A stretch of DNA of 64,000 bases from Cyprinodon diabolis (lineage: Eukaryota > Chordata > Actinopteri > Cyprinodontiformes > Cyprinodontidae), in assembly GCA_030533445.1 (NCBI GenBank), contig CM060064.1, positions 25,927,126 to 25,991,125 on the forward strand. Reading direction: 5' to 3'. The stretch's first letter is position 1; every line of letters starts with the position of its first letter. The translations under genes and the position numbers were made by a program. A model generated the notes under the pieces. That model saw only the letters and a list, made by a program, of their open reading frames with translations, was not told the DNA's origin and did no database searches. Of this stretch, positions 1 through 10,035 are shown one piece after another.

Positions 1-786
1 CTTGTCTAGAAAGCATTTCTGAATGATTACAAATTTACTACAAGCAGATAGATGAATAGCTGGTAGATCTTAATGGTTTACTCTGCAAATAATACTAAGC
101 AGGTTTGGTTGGCACAATGAGCAGAACTTTGGTGCATCCAGGTGGAGAAAAGGCGTATCTGCAAGTATATATTCTAGCAGCATTTTTTATTTATTTTTGA
201 AAGAGAAAAAAAGACGAGTTGTCTAAAATGTGAAATAGATGTTAATATTCAGGTATGGAAATGCATCTTATATAACGTTACCTCTAAGAGTATGATCTCT
301 GTCTAACTCAGGACAACCCAAACAGAAAGGAAGCCCCAATGAGCACAAACACCTGCCTGCTCCTGCACTGGGACACACTGTGCTGGATAGTGTGCTTGGG
401 TAGTGGAAAGCTCTGACGCTGTTCATTAATCACCATGTTGAGGTTTTGATGCCACAGCAGGAATAAAAACGCTGCTCTGACTTTAACAGATATACTATAC
501 TGCCTTCATCAGCTTTGCACGAGTTCAGACTAGAAGGAAATAATGCTTGCCTTCATGTGCAGGACGTGTCATTTAATGTTGTAGCAAAATTTGCTTTCCA
601 TGAGGACCATTAGATGACAATTAATAAAGATGTTAATATTATTTCTTTTGTTAAGGTTTTTTTTAGGGTTAATTTTTAACTCAATGATTTAGCTTCCCAT
701 ACATTTTTTTTCTGTTGAACTTATACTTGAAAACATCATCTTATGCTTTTGCACCAGCTAGTTTTCACTGAACTGGGTTGGATTAG
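1..786. other. Intergenic, no gene seen
   Basis: AT-rich single-copy-looking sequence downstream of ino80c on the minus strand. I see no exon, RNA gene or recognisable repeat here. Confidence 0.5.
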
Positions 787-978
787 ATGCCCAAAGTCGG
801 TCCCTGAGGGCCACTGTCCTGCAGGTTTTAGAGGTTTCCTTTTTCAGCACAGCTGATTTTCATTGGCATCTGGTTTACAGGCTTTTGCTGAACTGCAATC
901 ATCAGAAACAGCTTTGCTAAGGTAGGGAAACCTCAAAAACCAGCAGAACAGTGACCCTTGAGGACCGACTTTGGGCAT
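787..978. mobile_element. Short MITE with 17-bp perfect terminal inverted repeats
   Basis: The first 17 bases (ATGCCCAAAGTCGGTCC) recur as an exact reverse complement at 962-978. The inverted similarity continues imperfectly for about 50 bp per arm, with matching GAGGTTTCC blocks. The 192-bp size and structure fit a non-autonomous DNA transposon of a type common in fish. No clear target-site duplication was found, so the superfamily is not assigned. Confidence 0.75.
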
Positions 979-2727
979 GCCTGGAACATATTCTGGACTA
1001 AAACTGGTATTGGCACATTTTTTTCTTGTGGAACTACATGGTTATTACACATCTGTTAGTCAGTCTAAATTGCTTTTATTGAGCTTTGGCACATTGTCAT
1101 ACAGGAAGATAGACTTCCATGTAATCTTAAGTATTCTTTCTAAAATGAGAAGTTTTTTATATCAAAGATTTTATAGAGCTGTCCAGTGTTGCTTCAGTTA
1201 CATTAGGTTTTTATCTATGCATGTTAGAAAAACCACTAGAAGTATATTTTCTTGGACATGCTTGACTTTGGAAAAAGTCTTTCTTCCTCAAAGCTTGGTT
1301 ACTTAATCTGATATCAGGGGGCTCTATTAGGGACTACAGAAGCTTCTTCCAAACTTATATCTCAGTTTCCTTTGGGTATTCTCTGACAAACTAAGAAGAC
1401 CTGAAGAAGTATCTTAGTACAGGATTGGCACTGCAAGGTACCAGTCGCTTAAGATTTTATTCATGATCTCTTAGGGGACTATAAATTCAACATTTTCACC
1501 TTTCTTAAGATCATCCAGAGTCAGGATTTTGCACGAGGCTCTCGCTCATACAGTGAATCCATAAACTGTAATAAAGACTCTTGTGACACAAACACACAAT
1601 CAAAGCTCATTGATAAATTCTCACTTATTTGTTTTCTTTAAAACAAAAACGCCTATGATTATCTTTATGTATAAAAAGGATCACTCTATACTTAATTTTG
1701 GCCTCTGGTATATTTAATTAAGGATACGTCATTTTACAAGTTTAAGGTCAAATTCAACAAAAGGTGTAGCAGTGAAGGTCAAACTTGTTGGCTCAGTAGT
1801 ACATTTTATCATCAAATTAGACCCACCTAGTGGCTCAATCATAATAAAACAGGTTATAGAACAGAGAGCTGGGTTTGGTATTCACTCTGCTTTTCTCTAT
1901 AAAGCACATTCAAAATGTTTGAATATAGTTACTCCAGGCAAAACGTAAGACTTCACTCCAATTCTTTTTCATGTCCAGTCCATCATCCCTCACAAAATGT
2001 GCCATGCATCATTCCACACAGAATGCATTAAGGATCCGTCCATGCATCATCTCTCATTTTAAAATTTACTGGATCCTCTCTTCACATGGCCAACTTCCTG
2101 TGTAGCGCATTTGGCTTTAAGAATTTGACACTTTAAAAATTAAGCTAAGCTTGATCCGTATTTCTGTCAAACTATGAAACAGGGGTCATCCATCATGTGA
2201 CAGTGTAACAGAGACAATCGAAATTACAGCACTGACTACAGTGGTTTTTATTAACGGTATATTGGAGGATTTTAAAGACCTATCCTCTCCACTTTAAAAA
2301 AAAAAAGCACATGCATAACCCTGTACCCGCTCCCAAAAGGGAACGCCTATTAAATGCGTGAAAGAGCATGCACAAGCCAATTTCTCCTTGTGCATGCTGT
2401 GTTTAAACGTTACTGTTTGCATCTCTCATACAAGCTTAAAATATTTGCAAATTTCCACTATGTCATACTCACCACTAGTTAAAATGGGGACGAGCACATA
2501 AGACGGCGTAACGTAAACATATCACCAGAATGATGGACAATTAGGAGAACCAATTATTTTTATGATTCCTGCGAAAAAGAGCATCCTCCACTAAATTTTT
2601 AAGTATGAAACAGGATGACCAGATAAAGGCATCTTTTTGGCTGAAGGGTTAGTTTGTCAACCATTTTAGAAGTGGGCTCCAAAACAAAGAAGCACAAAAA
2701 TACCCCAAAACCTGGGACTTAATGTTT
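979..2727. other. Intergenic, no gene seen
   Basis: The open frame at 971-1306 starts inside the MITE terminus and has no recognisable domain. The remainder is AT-rich with no exon-like block that I can support. The ino80c 3' UTR probably ends within the last few hundred bases of this interval. Confidence 0.45.
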
Positions 2728-2733
2728 TTAATA
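2728..2733 (-). promoter_or_regulatory. Candidate polyadenylation signal of ino80c (ATTAAA)
   Basis: On the minus strand ATTAAA lies about 430 bp past the ino80c stop codon at 3163-3165. It is the common variant hexamer. Another ATTAAA is at 2888-2893, so which one is used cannot be decided from sequence alone. Confidence 0.3.
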
Positions 2734-3162
2734 AAACAAATACAATGGTTACAAAACATAACCAATAACAAAGGAAAGCAGTGGTTCCAACAGGTCTGTT
2801 TACACTGTCTTAATACATGCACTGTTTTACAGAAGATGGCCTACAAAAACCTTTACTCCAGTTTAAGAAAGAGTAAAAATTCTTTCATTTAATTTCAAAG
2901 TCACACTAATAAATACAAAATGTTTGATAGAAAATCTCTGCTGAAATAACCTCTCACCATCCCGTTACTCCTAAAAGGCTCCTAAAACGACATCTATTTT
3001 GTGAAATAATTTTGACTCGGATTGATCTTCTCAAAACTGCAGGGCAAAATTCCAGCAGCACCCTCCTGCTGTACTATGTTCACACGTTGTTCCTCTGCAA
3101 CTACAGATGCAAGTCCATTACTGGTCCAAAGACACTTTTAGGTCTCGAGCTCCGTTCAGCTG

Positions 3163-3294
3163 TCATGGAACGATGCATGTTGCCTTTCGAAGGGTCAGGT
3201 ATCCTGTGACGACATCAGTAGGGAGGAGACGGATGTAGGAAAACTCCTCAGATGATGTGAAACGCAGCTTGGTCTGTGGATCTGTGTAGTTTGC
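3163..3294 (-). CDS. ino80c: ino80c terminal coding exon 5
   Basis: 44 codons including the TGA stop at 3163-3165. It encodes ANYTDPQTKLRF through KATCIVP, the most conserved part of the family. The acceptor CAG is at 3295-3297. Its last ~80 bp recur in inverted orientation at about 3935-4018. Confidence 0.94.
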   Translation of the reverse strand, partial: ANYTDPQTKLRFTSSEEFSYIRLLPTDVVTGYLTLRKATCIVP

Positions 3295-4943
3295 CTGAGG
3301 AAACACATGAGATCGTGTTCAGATTCTGCTTTTAAAAATATCTGGAAAAAATGTAATTCTGTCTTTTTATTGATGGATTACTCACTGGTAGACCAGAAAT
3401 ATCAGAGTATTTCTTTGCTGGTTTTAAAGAGGGAGGCACATCAATGTTGTAGTCTGAAATCATAGAAGAAATTACACCACTGATTTGATCTCTACATACC
3501 TAAGGTCATCCACCTGCTTGATCTAGTACGACTGGTTGAATTGATGTAGAATCTGATCAGAACTGCAGACTTACAGTTGGGATCACTGAGCTTCCAGGGT
3601 AAAGTCCGCTCCAAAGCCAGAATCTGTTTCAGATTCTTCCAGGTCCTATTCTTTTTACCAGCTGCTGCTCCTCCAATCCCTGAGTGCTGACGGAATAAAA
3701 CACAGAAAACAGAAGAGATGCAGGGGAACTGATCAAGAAGCGGGATGAGAGGATAAATTTGAATCCAGGTGGCTGCAGGCTCTCACCATAAATGTGTTAT
3801 CTTTGAAAGGAGGGAGCTTTACAGCAGACTCCGTGGTGGTTGGGGTGCTGTCCACTGATCCCACCATCTTCATCTTGGCCACACTTTCAACTGCAGTTAT
3901 CTGAAGACACAATATTGAGACGAGAATTAAAAATATGCGTAATTTTCTGCATTTCGGTCTCCTCCGTACTGATGTCGTCACATGGTACCCGACCCTTAGA
4001 AAGGCAACATGCATAAATCCATCTCAATTAATTATCTGAGACCATTCAAGGTCCTTTACATTAAAAACAGAAAAGGAAACATTATGGTGACATAAAGGCA
4101 ATTCAATAATTATAAATTGAAGAGAATAAAAATGAAGACTTAGAAACTTAAATGCAATATTTTTTTATCGTCACACAAAATTTGGACTCAGGTCCCAGTT
4201 CAATAACCTTAATATTTAAGAAAAAGAAAGAGAAAAAGATGAAGCTGCATTAAATGTGTTTCGAGTTAAGCCGTCTTAACAGCTGCTGGGTAGAAACTGT
4301 TTTTTAGTCTGCTGGTTTTGCTCTGGATGCTCCTCAGCCATCCAACTGAGGGGAGAGGCTTCAACAGTCTGTGTGCAGGATGGGTGGATTCCTTTATAAT
4401 GCTGAGCACCCTTCTTGCATCTTGAGAGGTCTCGGATGGATGGAAAGATGCTCCCTGCAGTCCACTGTGTAGCCTTAACCAGCCTCTGTGGAACCATCCC
4501 CTCACATCCTGGCAAAAAGGTGATACAGGTGCAGAGAATTATCCCCACTACATGACAACAAAAGGAAAAACTCCTCTGGACTGAGCTCCCTATAGGACAG
4601 CTCAGGTATGTTGTCCAGCACTCATGTGTCAGCAGAGTAAATAAAAGGGGCTTAGCATTCCGCCAGAGGTCTATTGGTCCAGGTTCTCAAGTGTGGGAGT
4701 CAAACAGCTTCATATCACAGCTGACTATAATGATCATACTAGGGCTGCAAGTAACTATTATTTTGCAAATCGATTAATCTGTCAATAATTTTTTGATTAA
4801 TAATCAGATAGCCAAAGATTCCTTAAACAAAATATTTTACAAAATTAAACAAACTAAAACTTTTCCACTTGAAGTGTTCTGGAAAGAGCATATTGACAGG
4901 CAAAAGATTTTTTTTTAATCTTATTTAAAAAATGTTCATATAT

Positions 4944-5014
<71 letters not shown>

Positions 5015-5396
5015 ATATAATTAAAGTTCGAAGTGGGTTTTTCTGACAGCTTTAAGCATACAGTCTCCATACTCCAGTTAACGATTGATCGATGCAAAAT
5101 TATTAATCAATAATGGATTAATCGCAATTAATCCGATTAATTGTTTCAGCCCTAGATCATACATATTAATATCCTTAGTGATTGATCTATCTCCATGTGA
5201 GTTATACCTGTGTCTGTGTGGCTGGGCTGGCTGTCAGCGGAGGTTTCTTCTTTTTGCTGCCGCTAAGGTTGCTGTTCCCTGCGGCCTGCTGAGCGCCGGA
5301 CACCGCCGGACTGCCTGGACGCTTCTTCCCCCGCAGGGCCGCTGCGCTGGCGGCCGCCGCCTGCGGCCTCACCGTTATAGGGATCTGAGAAGCCAT
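3163..5396 (-). CDS. ino80c: INO80 complex subunit C (five coding exons)
   Basis: Minus-strand gene. Coding exons in order: 5208-5396, 3787-3900, 3575-3686, 3386-3453, 3163-3294, total 615 nt including the stop, or 204 residues (human INO80C has 192). All introns have GT...AG ends and the exon phases join cleanly. The N-terminal third starts MASQIPITV and is Ala/Lys-rich with a KKKK cluster, probably nuclear. The C-terminal half carries the YL1-C-type region: HSGIGGAAAGKKNRTWKNL, then KPAKKYSDISGL, ANYTDPQTKLRF and IRLLPTDVVTGYL. INO80C (yeast Ies6) is a subunit of the INO80 ATP-dependent chromatin remodeller and works with the Arp5 module in nucleosome sliding; that role is family knowledge. 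The start was chosen because MASQIPI matches the family N-terminus (MAAQIPI in human) and lies just downstream of a promoter-like region. Intron 1 (3901-5207) holds three repeat insertions. Confidence 0.95.
3386..3453 (-). CDS. ino80c: ino80c coding exon 4
   Basis: 68 nt that complete the split Tyr codon and encode NIDVPPSLKPAKKYSDISG. The acceptor CAG is at 3454-3456 and the donor GTGAG at 3381-3385. It is the start of the YL1-C region. Confidence 0.93.
3575..3686 (-). CDS. ino80c: ino80c coding exon 3
   Basis: 112 nt, starting HSGIGGAAAGKKN and ending in the first base of a split Tyr codon. The acceptor CAG is at 3687-3689 and the donor GTAA at 3571-3574. It holds the conserved KKNRTWKNLKQIL block. 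Confidence 0.93.
3787..3900 (-). CDS. ino80c: ino80c coding exon 2
   Basis: 38 codons, from ITAVESV to KDNTFM. The acceptor ends TTCAG at 3901-3905 and the donor GTGAG is at 3782-3786. The PFKDNTF block matches PFKDPNF of human INO80C. Confidence 0.9.
3935..4018 (+). pseudogene. Inverted partial copy of ino80c exon 5 inside ino80c intron 1
   Basis: The plus strand here matches the minus-strand 3' end of ino80c exon 5 (plus coordinates about 3164-3247). The core TACTGATGTCGTCACA and the block GAAAGGCAACATGCAT are identical in both. From the TDVV codons onward the copy has no gap and still reads TDVVT-Y-TLRKATCI in frame, with several substitutions; the 5' edge is more diverged. It lacks the stop codon and has no splice sites of its own. 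Because it is opposite in sense to its host gene, the ino80c pre-mRNA would contain both complementary segments. It explains part of the open frame on the other strand at 3733-4014. Confidence 0.85.
4156..4560 (-). mobile_element. 3' end of a CR1/L2-type non-LTR retrotransposon
   Basis: On the minus strand the frame at 4266-4505 reads STHPAHRLLKPLPSVGWLRS and then SRLKNSFYPAAV, typical of the C-terminus of L2/CR1-like reverse transcriptases in fish. It is followed by a 3' UTR ending in a TGACGATAAA-like tail near 4156. It is 5'-truncated, as usual for LINEs, and frame-broken upstream (a second frame at 4276-4548). A related minus-strand copy lies at 56000-56260. Confidence 0.75.
4740..5154. 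mobile_element. hAT-type MITE with perfect 8-bp target duplication
   Basis: Termini are TAGGGCTG and CAGCCCTA. The flanks at 4732-4739 and 5155-5162 are both GATCATAC, an exact 8-bp duplication diagnostic of hAT. The body is non-coding and rich in GATTAATC-type motifs, with a (TA)n tract in the middle. It sits in ino80c intron 1. Diverged relatives are at about 47885-48135 and 58290-58615. Confidence 0.92.
4937..5011. repeat. (TA)n microsatellite inside the hAT MITE
   Basis: About 75 bp of nearly pure TA dinucleotides. Confidence 0.95.
5208..5396 (-). CDS. ino80c: ino80c coding exon 1
   Basis: 63 codons from the ATG to CAG, followed by the donor GTATAAC at 5201-5207. Encodes the low-complexity, Ala-rich and Lys-rich N-terminus. 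GC-rich compared with the surroundings. This segment is poorly conserved in the family except for the first seven residues. Confidence 0.9.
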
Positions 5397-5560
5397 TTAA
5401 ATAAACGCGTTGAGATACAATCAAAACCTACAACCACGAACCATTTGTGCTCTGTAGCAAATCAAGATGAGCTCACTGCCTTCAGAAATGTAAACATTAT
5501 TCGAACCGGATTTGGTATTCTATCACTTCCGGGTAAACGCTTTTCAAAGTAAGGCAGCGT
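5397..5560 (-). promoter_or_regulatory. ino80c 5' UTR / promoter region with ETS-type site
   Basis: Directly upstream of the ino80c ATG on the minus strand. It contains CACTTCCGGGT at 5524-5534, which reads ACCCGGAAGTG on the gene strand, a consensus ETS-family site of the kind usual in TATA-less housekeeping promoters. No TATA box was seen. The transcription start was not determined. Confidence 0.55.
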
Positions 5561-6421
5561 AGTCAGAGAATTTTTTCATTTATACTTTAATAAGTTTGTA
5601 AATGATTGCTGTTGAATGTTTTTTTTTTTCAAAACGATTAAGTCAATTTCTGGATAATAAATATACAGATTTAATTATATTAATTTCACAAAAAATATAT
5701 GCAGCCTGTTCTGAAGAAAAAAAAAATAATCGTAAATTCAGGTTGATGACGTCACAAGAGGAACAAATAGAAGACTAAAAATATTTTTTGTCTTCTAATA
5801 CTCCAAGCCAATACTATTTTGTTGCTGAAAAGGTAAATGCATCTGAAGTTTGATATTAAGGGAAAAAATAATAGACATATCCAGTATGTCTCACAAGACA
5901 TACACACATTTTTCCTCAATCCTGAAAATGAAAATATGTTATTCCCTTTGGAGAATGAAGGTGACTGAGGAATCTGTCAGTCAATATATTTTTCACCGAG
6001 AAAGAAAAGTTTGCCTCCTTTTTATTTCGTTTTGATTTAGATTTTTAGTTCAGTTTAGGTACAGCAAAAATGAAATGAAAACTTTGATCGTGTACCACTG
6101 CTGCCACCATGTGTCTCTGGGGAGTATAGCATCCAGAGAAAAATTGTAACCTTTGTATTATAAATGCTATAATAAAGTGAAACATACAAGCGTTTTATTT
6201 CCTGATCAAATTATAAAGCTTCAGATACTTCAGAATACCTTACAGTAAGCAAACAGATTTAATGAGAATGTTTTAGTTTCACTTCTCTCTATGGCCTGTT
6301 CTTATACAACCCTTTTTCATGTCAGAGGACTTGACCAAAGAACTTTATATTACTTTGAGTCATTCAACCATTAAAACACACCTAAACACTGATGGCGGTA
6401 AGCTACATTTAATAGGATAAT
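5561..6421. other. Intergenic, no gene seen
   Basis: AT-rich sequence with short A and T runs. The small open frame at 5850-6035 has no recognisable feature. Confidence 0.5.
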
Positions 6422-7910
6422 TTGAAGACTTTGCTCCCTCATTTTTATCAACACCTGGACTTTGCAACTGGGGGTGATAACACTTTAGACCTGGTTTACT
6501 CTAATATCAAAGATACATTAAGAGCAGCCCCCACCTCGGGTCATCAGATCACCTCTCAGTCATGCTTATCCCTGCATATAAGCCACAGCTGCTCAGGGCT
6601 AAACCAACAATTAAAGGGGTCCGAGTGTGGTCTGAGGGCGCCTTGGAGATACTCCAAGACTTTTTTGAATGCTCTGACTGGAACTTCTTCAAGACTGCAG
6701 CAACGTATGACAACATATTAAATATAAAGGAATATGCCATGACTGTGTCAGACTACATCAACAAATGCAGTGAGGACGTCAGCATCAAAAAGAATATCAC
6801 CACCTGGGCCAACCAGTGACCCTGGATGGAGCATCATCCCACAGCATCTGATAGGCAAACTGGAACAGCTGGGCTTCAATAAATCCCTCTGCAATTGACA
6901 GCTAGACTTCCTCATTGACAGACCTCAGTCACTCGGGTCGGAGAGAATACGTCTGATGTCATCATCCTAAACAGGCTCCCCTCAGGGCTGTGTCCTGAAC
7001 CTTCTGATGTTCCCTCTGATGACATATGACTGCGTCCCCAGGTTCACCACCAATCAAATCAGGATGTTTGCAGACGACACCAAGGTGGTGGGCCTCATCA
7101 GAGACGACAATGACCAGGACTACACAGAGGAGGTGGAGCAGCTGGTGGACTGGTGCAGAGACAACAACCTGATGTGGAGAAGACAAAGGAGATCATCGTT
7201 GACTTCAGGAAGAACCGGCCTAACCCCGCTTCACTGCTCATCAACAGCTCAGCTGTAGCACTGTGGCACATCACAGACAAACTCACCTGGACTGTAAACA
7301 CAACCTCCCTGGTCAAAAGGGCACAGAAACGCATGTACTTCCTGTGGAGGATTAGGAGAGCCCACCTGCCCCTGCACATCCTCACAACCTTTAACAGAAG
7401 CACCATAGAGAGCGTTCTGACCAGCTGTTTCTATGTGTGGTGTGGAGGCTGCAGCGCCTCAGACTGGAAGAAGATGAAGAGAGCAGTGAGAACTGCAGAG
7501 AAAATCATCGGGGCTCCTCTTCCCTCAATTAAAGACATTTCATCTCAACCCTGCATATCCCGAGCCCATAACATTATAAATGATCCCTGAGACTCCCAAC
7601 ATGGACTGTTCTCCCTGCTGCCTTCTGGGAAGAGGCATTGAAGCATCCAATTCTGGTCCAGCAGATTCCAGCACAGTTTCTTCCCCACTGCCATTCAAAT
7701 GTTGAATAAAATTAGTTAAAAAAAAAAAAAAAAAAAGCGCTGAATGTTGGAAACTAAATCATATACCAGTATTATGTTTACATTTGATCACAATGTTTAT
7801 GTTTTATCACTGCTGCACTTTAAAATGGAAATGTCTCGAGAGCTGTACTGAACAAAATGTATTTTTGTATACACCGGGAGTGTACAAAATGACAATAAAG
7901 ACTAAGTCTA
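6422..7910 (+). mobile_element. Decayed L2/CR1-type LINE (ORF2 remnant)
   Basis: Plus-strand pieces of a LINE ORF2 in three frames. The 6422-6820 segment reads LPHFYQHLDFATGGDNTLDL and later TAATYDN, the endonuclease/RT linker of fish L2-like elements. After about 6830 a stretch that should encode the first half of the RT is missing. The next segment has SPQGCVL-like sequence and then FADDTKVVGL (about 7067-7100), the RT catalytic A-D-D motif. After a frameshift near 7175, the frame to 7590 has EIIVDFRKNRPNP and CSASDWKKMKRAVRTAEKII. An internal A tract is at 7719-7736 and the 3' end is AATGACAATAAAGACTA near 7890-7907. The element cannot be functional. Confidence 0.85.
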
Positions 7911-9589
7911 CATCGTAGACACACAAAAAATGTCTCTAAGGAAGCAAATTACAAAATAAAACAAGGAAAACAACCCTACTTACAGAACTTTGGTTAAACT
8001 CTTATATAGCTGTTTAAATCGATGAAAATATTTGCTGATTTAAACTTTTAGATTCTTTTAATACCACATTAAACCAAAGCCAAGTTTTGCTCACTTTAGG
8101 TTTCTGAAAAATATAAATCTGTGTATTTGTCCACTTAAGAAAAAGAGAACTAATGAAAAATAAAATGTTCATTTATGTCTTATCTTACAACGTTACCATC
8201 AGACAGCTTAAGATGGCAAACTGTCCATCTCTACAGATTATATGCTTATCTGTCCCTTTGTAATAGACATTGAATATCTTTGAAGATGCCTATTTAAGTA
8301 CCTGTGCTTGCTAATTAAATTTATTTTTTATATCACTTTAAAAAGCAGTTAGTGATTAATTATTTTTACTATAGCATTGGTATTTGGAATTGTGCTGCAC
8401 CATTAGTTAATCTTTTGCAGAAATAATGTTGTATGAAATGCAAATTTCCTAATCATATATATATCATTCTGACACATGAAGGAGCCTCGTATGTCATGCA
8501 TCCTTGGTGAAAAAAGAGATTGTTAAAAGGAACATGTAAATAGATATCCTGTCTTTGCAAGATTAGTGTGAGCACATTGAGAGATAATCACTCATGTGTT
8601 AGGATGAAGCTGAGAGGAACAATAATCACAGCAAGGTCAAAACGTTCCTGTTAAGAGTTTAGTTCTGAAAAACTGTTTTATCTACACAATGACCTTAATC
8701 AAAAAACTTTTAGATTGTGACTACATTAATCAGTGACCCAGGGTTATTTACATGTTAACCATGTCATGGTATCTGTCTGGGGGGAAAGAAGCAAAGTTTT
8801 CTCAGGACAGGAGTTTACAGTTCTCAGAGTAGCAATTCATGCCCTGCAGGTTTATGTAGATGTAATCATTTCCATCAAAGCAAATTCAAATGATGAAATT
8901 ACATTCTTTGCATGCCTAAGATCAAACTATTTTTACATTCAGCTTTGGTTAACTTAGGAGCAAACTAATATATGCAGGATACCTGCTTTCAGGAGATAGT
9001 TCTGGACCACTCTGTTACAGAATTAGGAAGAATGTTTAGATCAGCTACTAAATCTCCGAATCAGGAGGAGCACTGAGGGTTCCGGTTAAAGAAGAGTAGA
9101 CCAGTTTTTTAAACCGGTTTTTGGTTCTTGTAGTGTGGCACACAAATTTCTTGGATCTGGAAAGTGGTTACAACCGACTCCCTTGAGGCATTTATTATGT
9201 GGTGGACACTGTGCTGAGGATGCTTTATCGATTTAAATTCAACACCGTGCTTTTGTGGAATACCCAGACCGAAAGCTGTGTCCACATTCCCAGCAGAATA
9301 TCAAACCCATTCCTGGAGTAGGTTGACTCCACTCCATGCTGTTTATGGTGTTAATTGAATTGCTTTCAAGGCATTGAGAAGGCTGTGTCTTGTTTGGGAA
9401 CCAAAGGCTTTCATTTTTGTTTTCTCAAAATGATACTGCTCTGTCATTATTGTCAAGTAATGACTTTCAGATTTCACTATAGTAATTCACAGCCAAGTGT
9501 AATGCAGGGAGTAAATGAATGGGCTCCAATACGTTTGTGACAATGGTTCTCAACCAGAAAATGATGACTTCTTTCCCCAGTTTGAGAGT
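7911..9589. other. Intergenic, no gene seen
   Basis: AT-rich sequence; the open frames at 8733-8957 and 9355-9540 are short and lack recognisable domains or splice context. Confidence 0.45.
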
Positions 9590-9594
9590 CTGTC

Positions 9595-10030
9595 TGTTAT
9601 GATCTTAATTTTTGGACCTTTTTGTTTCTGTTAAGTTTTTACTTTTTGGGTTAGAAAATATTTTTTGTTTTGTTATGTGTTGTTCTCTAGATTTACATCA
9701 TTTTTTTATTTTTAGTATTGCTGCCCCCAGTGTCCTTTCCTTTCCACCTAGCTCTTTCTAGATAATTCTGTAAAAAAAAACCTGCTCCATATGAGCCAAT
9801 CATTCCTTCCACTGTTCTGTCTCCCTTATATAGGCCTCCTGTTCAGTTACTCATTGCTGGATCCTTGTCATTGTTTTGGTTTATTCCTCCCTCGTGTCTG
9901 CTAGTGTTTTGGTTCTTGAGTTTCCTTGTCCATCAGTTCTAGACTTAGAATTTTGCATCTTACTTTTCCATTAAAATTTGCAAGCAATCTTCCCTGCCTC
10001 CTTCTGCCTTTGGGTCCACAACCATATCCA
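9595..10030 (+). mobile_element. Solo LTR of an LTR retrotransposon
   Basis: The 436-bp unit begins TGTTATGATC and ends ATATCCA, giving canonical TG...CA ends. It is flanked by the exact 5-bp duplication CTGTC at 9590-9594 and 10031-10035. Inside, in correct order, are a CCAAT box (9796-9800), a TATA box (TATATA, 9827-9832) and a poly(A) signal ATTAAA (9970-9975). No internal coding region or second LTR is present, so it is a solo LTR left by recombination. A 5-bp duplication fits Ty3/Gypsy elements but the family is not proven. Confidence 0.85.
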
Positions 10031-10035
10031 CTGTC

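Noticed and set aside
971..1306. 111-residue plus-strand frame
   Set aside because: Starts in the terminal repeat of the MITE at 787-978, with no domain or splice context.
3733..4014. 93-residue minus-strand frame
   Set aside because: It joins ino80c exon 2, intron sequence and the antisense of the inverted exon 5 copy; the spliced ino80c model explains the exon 2 part.
5085..5552. 155-residue plus-strand frame
   Set aside because: Antisense of ino80c exon 1 and its promoter region.
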